Source: Pycnococcus provasolii
Lineage: Eukaryota > Chlorophyta > Pseudoscourfieldiophyceae > Pseudoscourfieldiales
Length of the DNA stretch: 64,000 bases
NCBI GenBank assembly: GCA_049487715.1
Contig: CP150563.1
Span: 558,001-622,000 of the forward strand
Reading direction: 5' to 3'
Shown: one piece after another, positions 8,938 through 17,353 of the stretch
How positions within the stretch are numbered: the stretch's first letter is position 1
Layout of the letters: every line of letters starts with the position of its first letter
Notes under the pieces: generated by a model
Databases searched by the model: none
Told to the model about the DNA's origin: nothing
What the model saw: the letters and a program-made list of their open reading frames with translations, nothing else
Program-made: the position numbers and the translations under genes

Positions 8938-9600
8938 CTGTAAGGATGGAGAGAGGGATAGATTGTGAGTGAGAGGGAAAGGGCAGTGTACAATAGTGGG
9001 GAGGAGGAACTGCCGTGAAGCTTAGTTTCAGCTTGATGATGATGATGATGCACAACAACTGAAACAATAACTTTAGGAAGTGTGCCTTCTTGCGTGCGCG
9101 AGTGCCCGCCCCCGCGAACTGCCGATTTCCCGCATCCGGGGCCCTGCCGCCGCCCGTGAGGCCCGCACGAGGAGCACGCCAAACGACCGCTGCGAATACG
9201 CGCGAGCTGAGATCCCTCATTCAGTAACGAAGTGTACTTTACTCTATCCAGCGGTTGTCCATTCACACCATGCATAACCCTAACCCTATCCCTTCAACGC
9301 CGACCTATGGCCCCGTTGTTCTCCGCCGACCTGACGCCCCGTTGTGGAGAGGTCCTCCTGGAGATAGGTAGCGAAAAACGTCTCCCGAGGGCCAGGCATA
9401 TACTGTTGTACTTCACCATTGTGTGATGGTGCTCAAGGGGGGCGCATCGAGAGCATCAGCATTTGGGCGACCCCTTGTCGGAATGAGAAAGAGAATCCAG
9501 GGAGGATATGGTTTTGACGTACCCGGGTAGGTTTGCCTGACGTGGCTTTTTTTTTAGTAACTACATAGTGGTAGTTATGTAACTTATGTGTAATAGAGTG
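8938..9600. other. Repeat-bearing intergenic region
   Basis: Contains the pyrimidine tract of the minus-strand exon, one copy of the 3'-flank element (9211-9271) running into CCCTAACCCTA (9277-9289), and an imperfect tandem 23-26-mer (CGCCGACCTATGGCCCCGTT / CGCCGACCTGACGCCCCGTT, 9298-9347). No intact gene is seen. Confidence 0.5.
9211..9271 (+). repeat. Dispersed 3'-flank element, copy A (partial)
   Basis: Shares with the copy at 46661 the strings GATCCCTCATTCAGTAA, GAAGTGTACTTTACTCT and TCCAGCGGTTGTCCATTCAC, with only a few substitutions over 61 bp. It is preceded immediately by TGA (9208-9210), but I cannot identify a plus-strand gene ending there. It diverges after CACACCAT into telomere-like CCCTAA sequence. 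Confidence 0.85.
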
Positions 9601-9788
9601 TACTGGCAGAAGCGAAAAATCGGGATTTTTCGCTTATATAACCAAAAAGCAAAAATATAAGAGAATCGGGATTTTCTTATATTAGCGAATCGCCAATATA
9701 AGAGAAACGCGTTTAAGCTTAAAATGAAGGGGGCCGGTATTCGCCTCCGACCTATTACCCCGACTTAATCGGTTTTATTCTGCCAGTA
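9601..9788. mobile_element. MITE-like element, TA-flanked, with short terminal inverted repeats
   Basis: TA at 9601-9602 is followed by CTGGCAGAA (9603-9611), and the reverse complement TTCTGCCAG (9778-9786) is followed by TA (9787-9788). This matches the layout of a Tc1/mariner-type MITE of 184 bp with a TA target duplication. The interior is AT-rich and has nested palindromes: AGCGAAAAATC-GG-GATTTTTCGCT (11-bp arms, about 9611-9635) and ATATAAGAGAATC-GG-GATTTTCTTATAT (13-bp arms, one mismatch). No coding capacity. Confidence 0.7.
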
Positions 9789-9801
9789 CCATGCAAAAAG
9801 C

Positions 9802-11580
9802 ATGGAGATGGATGTGAGTTATCCCTGCCCTCAGCGCAAGTCAAGCTCAACACCCGCTGACACTTTGTGTACAAAACGTATGGAACAGCTTGGTAATGGT
9901 ACCGTTGTTCCATCCGAATTTCTTGCCGGAACAGAATTTGATTTTGCGAAGCTTGGGAGAACGGATGTTGGTGGAATGCGCATCGTGCACAAGCAACGCT
10001 TCGAATATGACTCGGTTTCAAAGGTGTATGCGCTGATCAAGCAATATGCAGAATTTCCGGGCTTCGGCAGTGTCAGCATCAAGAATTCGCAGGGAGCCTT
10101 AGGAAAAGGATATACGTATCAATCCGAGATGCGTGGTTTTCACGGCGATAGTCTGAAACCATCAGATGAAGTGTACAAGTGTAGAGAAAGCAGTGCTAGC
10201 GATCCCATCTCGGAGCCATTTTCCGCTACTAAGCTTGGCGAAATGGAAGTGGACGGTCGAACTCTGCGCGAGTTCGAGATTCTAAATGAGATTGACGAAA
10301 TCAGTCTTTTGGCCAGGTGGAGATTCGATCATATTCAATATTACGTACTTTGCATGGGGTGCTACAAATGCCAATCGATGGGCACTTATTGGTGGCGCGT
10401 CGAGTCCGATGTGCAAGGCCGACCCTGACCCCGATGATGGCAGTCCTGTGGGCATGCTTGATCTTGAAGATGCTGTGTACCGCAAGAATCCCGGCTTGGT
10501 AATCTCAAATCGTTCTAGCACGGAAGTTCGCTCGTCACGACGCGTTCGTCGGCTGATTGAGACGCCAGACGAGCTTACTGTGACTGAACGCATGTATGGA
10601 GGAAGATGGCAAGATGACGTAGCAGAAGACTCAATCAATGGTGCACTTCGTGACCACCAGAATCGGCATCTATTATTCGATAAATGCTCCGGAAATCAGA
10701 ATCTGCACTTTACAAAAGCATCGAAAAAGCTCGAATTTGATCTTGAATTAGCCTGCGATGTTGGAGATTCCGAGGTTTCGCTTCAGCTTGAGATCGCTTC
10801 TAAGGAAAGTGGTAACAAAAAACCCAACGATGCGGTAATTTACCACGAATGGAAATTTGGTGGAGGTGGTGTTGAGGCAAATTATAACTGGAACAACAAG
10901 CAATTTAATGGCGGAGGTTACTTAAAAATGGTTGGCGAATTGGGCGATGAAGAATGTTGTTGTTTGGGTCTTTGTGCAGGTATCAAATCTGAAATTGAGT
11001 TCAAATTTGGCTTGAGGACGGTATGGAAGGAATCGTGTGAAGACTGGACATACTATAGCTGGTTTAGAGTGTGTACGAGGACGGGAAATTCAAGGAGAGT
11101 TTATGAGATCTATGCTGCAGCTCAATGGCAAGTGAGGGCGTGTGCTGCTGCTTGCGCTGCTGCTTACGGGTCAGGTGAGGTTGTACTCCCGCTTGATCCA
11201 CAGAACCCAGACTCAACGGGCTTCGGTTTTGGGTCCAATAAAATGGTTCAACATATTCAATTCAATGGCGAAATTGGAATCAAATGCAGTTTGGGTCCCT
11301 TAGATGTCAGTTGGACGAAGGAGGGAAGCGCGCATTGGTGGCTATAGAGATGCGTATCGAGCACCGCGCTGGATTTGACGATTGGGACATTTTTTTGGGA
11401 GACAAAAGACAATCATCTGGAATAAGTGCTAGAATTTCATATGCACCTTATACGGCAGCAAAACGTACATGTAAGCGCCATTTACGGTTTATGACACTTA
11501 CCCTATTTGCCCCCCTCTCCCTTGCGGCAATGACCCAAACGAGACGCTCTTCATTCAACGCGCCCGGTGCAAATGCGTAA
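9802..11580 (+). pseudogene. Orphan gene, low GC, apparently interrupted by two frame changes
   Basis: Three plus-strand frames overlap head to tail: 9802-10428 (frame 1), 10286-11347 (frame 2) and 11284-11580 (frame 1 again). The first reads as normal protein (AKLGRTDVGGMRIVHKQRFE) up to about 10310. The second continues it (FNITYFAWGATNANRWALIG, then a Cys-rich CAGIKSEIEFKFGLRTVW part). The third resumes with VAIEMRIEHRAGFDDWDIFL. A +1 change near 10310 and a -1 change near 11330 would join one product of roughly 500 residues or more. Short introns or sequencing indels are alternatives; a CAG|GTGGAG donor-like site lies at 10317. The DNA is visibly AT-richer than the neighbouring genes and the MITE lies 14 bp upstream, which may indicate recent acquisition. 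No family is recognised. Confidence 0.45.
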
Positions 11581-11643
11581 ACCCCATTCTTTCTTTCTAT
11601 TCCATCCGGCTGTCCGGGAGGCGAAGTATCAAGAAAATTGTTT

Positions 11644-13641
11644 TTACATTTCGGCACCGTACATCTTGCGCTCGTTGCCCAAAGTCACCATCATGCCGCG
11701 CGCTTTCGCCTCACCCTCCCAGAGAAGTTTCGGACACTGCGCGATGCGATGGCCAAGACCACCGCAGTACAGGCAGCCGCGCGTGCCGCTTAGCTTCTCG
11801 AGCTCGTCGTAGTGGTCAGCTGGGTCATCAATCGCAGCCAGAAAGGGAGGAATGCGCTGCTTCGCTTCCACGAGAAGGTGCTTGAGATCGAGCAAAATGC
11901 TCTCCGAGTCCGCCCTGTTCACGAAAGTCGTTGCCATGCCGCGCTTGCCGCCTCGACCAGTACGGCCAATGCGGTGCACGTACATCTCAAGCTCCTTTGG
12001 CATGTCGTAATTGATCACGTGCTGAATGTTCGCAAAGTCCAAACCTTTACCAGCCACGTCTGTGGCGATCAGCACATCCTTCTCACCCCTTTTGAATGCG
12101 TCAGTCGACGCGGAGCGGTCCTCCTGGTCCATGTCGCCGTGAACGGCGCACGCATCCACGCCCGCGAGCAGGAGGTGCTCGAGTACGTGGTTCACGTCGT
12201 CCTTGTTGCTGGAAAATACCATGACCGGCGGCGCGGTTTTTTGCAGGCACTCGAGCAGGAACGGCGCCTTCGCGTCGTCCTTGACGTAGTCCACCTCCTG
12301 AGTAACGTTGAGGTTTGCGGCGCCCGCTCGTCCCACGTTAACCATAATGGGCTCGATCAACGCGCTCTTGGCGAAATCTTTGATTTTCGTCGGCATGGTT
12401 GCTGAGAACATCACCGTCTGCCGCCGACCTTCGAAGAAGCTCAGCACGTGGCGAATGTCCTCCTCAAAGCCTCCAGATTCGTTGTCGAGGATCATGCGAT
12501 CAGCCTCGTCGAGGCAGAGGTATGTGCATCTCGACAGCGTGATGCGCCGTCGATTGAGGTAGTCCTTCAGCCTTCCAGGCGTCGCGATCATACCGTGAAC
12601 GGGCTCGACGCGAAGCTGGTCCATCTGAGGTTTGGCGTCGACTCCTCCCATGCACAGCATGTGCACCAGATTACGGAACGGCGTCTCGCCTCCCGCACCA
12701 GCGGCGTTGGATGGCATCGTGAGCGCGTTGGAGAACTTGATGAGAACTTCGTACGTCTGCCTCGCAAGCTCGCGCGACGGGCAGAGCACCAGACCCACTG
12801 GACCAGTGCCACGAGTGAGTGGCGATTTCATCTCAGCCGAAGCACACGCCATGAGCAGTGGCAACAGGAACGACAGCGTCTTTCCTGAGCCAGTGAATGC
12901 GACTCCAATCATGTCGCGGCCGGACAGGATGACGGGAAGTCCCTGCATTTGGATTGGCGTCGGCTTGACGATGCCATCTTCGTCGAGGCGGCGCACGAGC
13001 GCACGTGGCAGCTTCATGGCGGCGAAGGAGTCGATCGGCGGCGGCACTTCCGTCCCCTCCGCAATGATCCCGAGCTCGTCGCGCATCTCCCTGCGTTCCT
13101 TCTCCGTGAGTCGTCTCAGTTTCTCGGGTGGTCTCCAGCCCGTTTCGATGGCAATTTTCCCGTCGGAGATCTGCGCGTTCCCTTTGTTGTCGGTCGCGAG
13201 CTCCTTTGCGGACATGAGCGCACGTTTCTCCGTGACGTCGCGCAGCAGCTCTAGCTCCTCCTTGTACAAGCGCTCCGCCTCCGTTTCGTGCGCCTGCGCC
13301 GCGCGTATGGCGAGCGTCTGCGCGAGCAGCGACGTGTTCGACTGCATTTTCGGCGCATCCGATGGCGGCTGACCTGGCGTTGGCGCGTCGTTCCCCTGTG
13401 GCGTCGCAGCTACGGCAGGCGTCGTCGCTGCGACGGCGTGCGGCGCACTTCTTTGCGTTTGCGTATCTTTCGCCCCGCTTGCACTGTTGCCACCATCACC
13501 ACCACCACGAGCTGCACCACCACGCTTCTTCGCACTGCCTGCTGCGAGCATGCCTAGACGCTGGCGCTTGCGCTCGCGCGCGGGCACGTACTCGACGTAG
13601 CCGTCCTCCTCCTCCTCCTCGTCGACGCAGGTCATCGGCAT
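11644..13641 (-). CDS. DDX41: DEAD-box RNA helicase DDX41/Abstrakt (plant RH35 type)
   Basis: 665 codons; ATP-dependent RNA helicase of the nuclear/spliceosomal DDX41 family. An acidic N-terminus with the family motif EDGYVEYVPARERKRQR is followed by the Q motif PTPIQMQGLPVILSGRDM, Walker A AFTGSGKT (about residue 247), CPSRELARQTYEV, LDEADRM (about 377), FSATMPTKIKDFAKSAL, the second RecA lobe ending YVHRIGRTGRGG, and the diagnostic C-terminal CCHC zinc knuckle CLYCGGLGHRIAQCP. The length fits the family (about 600-620) plus a slightly long N-terminus and a small insertion (AGAGGETPFRN) in lobe 1. The frame extends to an upstream ATG at 13740 (33 more residues). I prefer the ATG at 13641 because known homologues begin just before the acidic EDGYVEYVP motif. 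It ends near the broken plus-strand orphan gene, convergent with it. Confidence 0.95.
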   Translation of the reverse strand: MPMTCVDEEEEEDGYVEYVPARERKRQRLGMLAAGSAKKRGGAARGGGDGGNSASGAKDTQTQRSAPHAVAATTPAVAATPQGNDAPTPGQPPSDAPKMQSNTSLLAQTLAIRAAQAHETEAERLYKEELELLRDVTEKRALMSAKELATDNKGNAQISDGKIAIETGWRPPEKLRRLTEKERREMRDELGIIAEGTEVPPPIDSFAAMKLPRALVRRLDEDGIVKPTPIQMQGLPVILSGRDMIGVAFTGSGKTLSFLLPLLMACASAEMKSPLTRGTGPVGLVLCPSRELARQTYEVLIKFSNALTMPSNAAGAGGETPFRNLVHMLCMGGVDAKPQMDQLRVEPVHGMIATPGRLKDYLNRRRITLSRCTYLCLDEADRMILDNESGGFEEDIRHVLSFFEGRRQTVMFSATMPTKIKDFAKSALIEPIMVNVGRAGAANLNVTQEVDYVKDDAKAPFLLECLQKTAPPVMVFSSNKDDVNHVLEHLLLAGVDACAVHGDMDQEDRSASTDAFKRGEKDVLIATDVAGKGLDFANIQHVINYDMPKELEMYVHRIGRTGRGGKRGMATTFVNRADSESILLDLKHLLVEAKQRIPPFLAAIDDPADHYDELEKLSGTRGCLYCGGLGHRIAQCPKLLWEGEAKARGMMVTLGNERKMYGAEM

Positions 13642-13855
13642 CGCGGCGGCGCTTTCTTGTGGCGGATCGGTGGAATGCGGCGGCGGATCAGAACCGACCC
13701 CCAAAATCTCAATCGGCTGAAAATTCGAATTCGGGGTCAAAAAAAGGGAAGGGAAAAATCATCCCTGGCTGCCGGGACCTGGACGGACAGATAGTCTATG
13801 GATGGCACGGACGGTGCAACGAAAAAACACGTTCAAAAAAATCTTCAACGTTCAG

Positions 13856-16102
13856 TTACGACTGACCTTGACCTTGCCGCGAAACGCCCTCGGCGTCGGG
13901 ACGCCGAGATTCCTCCTCCAGAGCGCGGGCCAACTCGCGGTATCCGCCAAGCACAGCCGCTGTCACGGGGGTGTTGCCGCCGTTGTCCTTCGCCGCAAGA
14001 GAGCCTCCCATGCGAACGAGAGCAAGGCCGCAGAGTGTGTGGCCGAAGTACGCCGCGCAGTGAAGCGCCGTGCGACCCGCGTAGTCAGCGAGAGACACGG
14101 CACCGCCGCTCTGCGCGAGGAAGAGCGCCATCTGCGCCTGGCCGTGCAGGGCCGCGAGGTGAAGCGGAGTGCTTTGATGCTTCGACGTCACCGCATTCAC
14201 GTTCGCACCTGAGTCAATAAGAAGCTTGGCACATGCAATCTGTCCAAACTGCGAGGCTACGTGAAGCGCGGTAAAGCCTTCACCCGACTCCATCGCCTCG
14301 AGCGGCGTACCCGATGCCGCCGCCACCACCGACTTACGCCGCTGGTCGGGCGTCGATGACCGCCTCCCGCCCTTGCGCGGCTCGGTCAGCGCCTCGATGA
14401 TCAATGCCACGGATTCCGCGACGCCCGAGTACACCGCGAGATGCAGAGGCGTGCGACCCTCGGCGTCTACCGCCGCCGGATCCGCGTTACGCGACAGCAG
14501 TACAGCCACACACTCGCTCGCGCCCGCGTGCGCCGCGGCGTGCAGGGGTGTCCACCCGGCCTTAGATGTCGTCGTCGCGAGCGGATTGGTAGGCGCATCC
14601 GCAGGCGCGCCAAAGTCCAGGATCGCCTCTAGTGTCTCGGCATGCCCCTGCGCCGCGGCAAGGTGGCTTGCTATCCGGCCGTCGTCGTCCGTCACCGTCG
14701 ACAGGTGACACGCCGACGCGCGCGGGTGCTCGAGCATCGCCTCACATGTCGATGCGTTGCCCGCCGCTGCCGCGAGGTGCAGCGCCGTGCGTCCCTCGGC
14801 GTCAGCCTGAGCGAGATCGGCATTTTGGTCCGCAAGCAGATGGACCACTTCGTCGCGCGCCATGAAGGCGGCGGCATGCAGCGCCGATCGGCCACCCATG
14901 TCCGCGCCATCAATCTGTGTGGGTGCCACGGCATTCTGCTGGCGCGTCAGCATCAGCTTGACGAGGTCGGCGTGCCCGCAGAACGCCGCGTAGTACAGCG
15001 GCGATCGTCCGGACGCGTCCTCCGCGCCCGCTCGCGCTCCAGCGTGCAGCAGAACCTTGGCAATCTCCTCGCGACCTCCGAGGCAGGCGCAGTGCAGCGG
15101 CGTGATGCCGGCGCCGGGCACCGGCACGGGCACGCCTTCTCTCCTCGACTTCTGCCCCGGCTTCTTGGCTGGCGCAGCCATGGAAATCTCCGGCGTCCCT
15201 CTTGTGACGGAGTCAACGAGAAGCGTCGCGACGATGCGGTCGCCGAGGAAGGCGGCGATGTGGAGCGGCGTCTGGCCGTTGTAGTTGAAGGGCGCCAGCG
15301 CCACGCCCTCGGTGCGAGTGAGCGTCTTCACGAAGTGTGCGCGGGAGTTGGACGTCGCCACGTGCAGCGGCGTATTCCCGTCGTCGTCGGCGACGTTCGG
15401 CTTCGCGCCACTCTCGACAAGCTTGGTAAGAACGTCGTTAGCCACCTGCGCGACCGTCTGCGAGTCTCCGTACGTCTTCTCCGCGGCGGAAAGGTCGACT
15501 GCGACGAGCGCAAGTATGGGCGCTACGGCGTCCGCTCGCACTGCGTTGACAGCTGCGCCATTATTCAGGAGCAGGGTCACGCAGCTCTTGCTGAGTCTCT
15601 CGCACGCGTACGTGAGCGGCGTCTTTCCGGCGTTGTCGCAGACGTCTACGGGCGCCCCTCGCCTGATGAGTTCGGCTGCTGCGCTCTCGTGCCCTCCCGC
15701 ACACGCGAAGTGCAGCGGCGTAGCCCCATCGACGTCGCAGTGCGCGGTGTTGGCACCCTTGATTGGTTTCCCGTACTTCGTGGCGGGCGGCAGTCCCTCG
15801 AGCAGCAGCTGCATGGTGCTTATCGCGCCCTGCGCGCTTGCGACGCACAGCGGTGTTCTCTTGCGTTTGTCAAGCACGTCCGTGGAACCGATTCTCGCGA
15901 CGAGCGCGCGGACGAGTTCGACATCTTGCTGACCTGCAGCCCGGAACAGCTTCGTGACGTAGACGTCGTTTATGTACGTTTCGTGCGGAATTTCCTGCAA
16001 GGCCTGAGCTTCTGACGCGTGCACTTCTTGCTGCGCGTCGCCGCTCACTGCTCTTTGCGCGGCTTGCGCCGCCTCCCTCTGGTCGGCGAACGAGAGCGTC
16101 AT
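13856..16102 (-). CDS. Large ankyrin-repeat protein
   Basis: 748 codons, nearly all ankyrin repeats from about residue 45 to 735, roughly sixteen in number. Typical cores seen are DGATPLHFACAGGHESAAAEL, GRSPLYYAAFCGHADLVKLM, AGWTPLHAAAHAGASECVAVL and GRTALHCAAYFGHTLCGLAL. Two low-complexity basic insertions (about 300 and about 575, the latter PRKGGRRSSTPDQRRKS) separate repeat blocks. There is no membrane segment, catalytic domain or localisation signal, so a soluble scaffold is inferred. The stop lies 215 bp upstream of the DDX41 start on the same strand. The plus strand beneath it holds long open shadow frames caused by GC-rich third positions. Confidence 0.9.
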   Translation of the reverse strand: MTLSFADQREAAQAAQRAVSGDAQQEVHASEAQALQEIPHETYINDVYVTKLFRAAGQQDVELVRALVARIGSTDVLDKRKRTPLCVASAQGAISTMQLLLEGLPPATKYGKPIKGANTAHCDVDGATPLHFACAGGHESAAAELIRRGAPVDVCDNAGKTPLTYACERLSKSCVTLLLNNGAAVNAVRADAVAPILALVAVDLSAAEKTYGDSQTVAQVANDVLTKLVESGAKPNVADDDGNTPLHVATSNSRAHFVKTLTRTEGVALAPFNYNGQTPLHIAAFLGDRIVATLLVDSVTRGTPEISMAAPAKKPGQKSRREGVPVPVPGAGITPLHCACLGGREEIAKVLLHAGARAGAEDASGRSPLYYAAFCGHADLVKLMLTRQQNAVAPTQIDGADMGGRSALHAAAFMARDEVVHLLADQNADLAQADAEGRTALHLAAAAGNASTCEAMLEHPRASACHLSTVTDDDGRIASHLAAAQGHAETLEAILDFGAPADAPTNPLATTTSKAGWTPLHAAAHAGASECVAVLLSRNADPAAVDAEGRTPLHLAVYSGVAESVALIIEALTEPRKGGRRSSTPDQRRKSVVAAASGTPLEAMESGEGFTALHVASQFGQIACAKLLIDSGANVNAVTSKHQSTPLHLAALHGQAQMALFLAQSGGAVSLADYAGRTALHCAAYFGHTLCGLALVRMGGSLAAKDNGGNTPVTAAVLGGYRELARALEEESRRPDAEGVSRQGQGQS

Positions 16103-17353
16103 ACGAGAGCTTTATCGTTTTTCCCTAGGTAGGTAGTTCGTTAAGAGCAGAAAGTGTGTGTTTCGTTTCCGTGTGGAGCGGATGGCAATACAGCACACAC
16201 TCTTGAGGCTGAAACTGAAGGCTTGTGTGCTTACACACTAACCTTAAGTGCAGATACGTACTGTATGTGCACGCAAACGCACAACGCACACGCCCGCGGC
16301 TAAAGGTCGCAGACTCTTCAAGCAGTGCAGTCTCTCTCCGTGCGCGCAAGGTGTTTTTACCGGGTAGCGGTAAGACGGCGTCGCGTTGCGCCGCTTGCGC
16401 GGAGGAGGGTTTGCGCCAATTATGCAGGAAAAGCGCGTCCTAGCTACCGTAGATGCGCTTCCTGGGAGTGTGAAGTTGACCACCTCGCTGAGTGAGGTGC
16501 TCGCAAGTGCAGCTCTCGGCCAGCCCACCGTACTTACGTCTGCTGCACTGCACTGCCGACTGCCGACTGCCCGCCAGCCGAGTAGGAAGGGTGTGCCGAT
16601 CGTGGTGGCAGGTGGGCACTGGCCGTGGCTGAGCGTGTGTGCCTTTCTTACCGGGCGGTGAAAACTGAAATGCGCTCGCTGTTAATTTGACACGCAGCAC
16701 CTGATGCAAATGAAGGATGAAGTAGGAACCAGGTTGCAGCGCAGTGCACGCCAAGGTGGTGATTGCAAGCCACTGTCCGTGATCGCACGCGAAGTGCGTG
16801 ATTGCAAGACCTGATTGCAATGATGCGAGCCGATTGAAGGACGTGATTGCACACACCACATTACATCGCGCGCGAAGTCTCTCCATCATCGCACGATGGT
16901 CGAGACAGATGGTCGAGACAGATGGTCGAGACAGCGATGCCAAAGAAAATGACCAGGAGGAGAGGAGAGGAGGCAATGCAGCTTTCAGGCTCAAGCTCAG
17001 CTTTCTTTGCTTTCTTTGGGGATACGCTCTTGGATGAACTCCTTTTTCACACTACACTGTCCTGTCCAGAGTCCTGTCCTGCTTTTTCAAACCTTGCCCG
17101 CGCTTTGGCTCGCAGCTCCCCGCAAGATTTCGCACACGGCCGAATCAGTGCTGGCAGTGCAGTGGAAGCCAGTCCATGCCGTCGAACGTGGATGGTGCGG
17201 CCTTGTCATCAGCATCAGCATCAGCATCAGCCGCCGTCTACCTCAGTCACTAGGCCAGCGCCGTTAGGGGTCTCCTCGCAACCTCCTGAGGCTCATTCTC
17301 ATTCTCAGAATATCCCGGCGACTCGCGGCCGCGTGTCTCAGGTGTCCGCTGCG
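16103..17353. other. Divergent promoter region with short repeats
   Basis: Lies between the ankyrin gene (minus) and the coiled-coil gene (plus). It holds GT/AC-rich sequence (16140-16290), a series of GTGATTGCA/GATTGCAA motifs between about 16758 and 16855, and a perfect 13-bp tandem triplicate GATGGTCGAGACA at 16895-16933. Plus-strand frames here are Cys/Ser-rich and not convincing as protein. Confidence 0.5.

Noticed and set aside
8916-9275. 119-codon minus-strand frame including poly-His
   Set aside because: It reads through the repeat copy, a CAT microsatellite and the intron pyrimidine tract; only the exon at 8680-8937 looks like protein.
14642-16015. 457-codon plus-strand frame opposite the ankyrin gene
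   Set aside because: Shadow of a GC-rich coding strand; Arg/Val-rich translation with no domain, while the minus strand gives clear ankyrin repeats.
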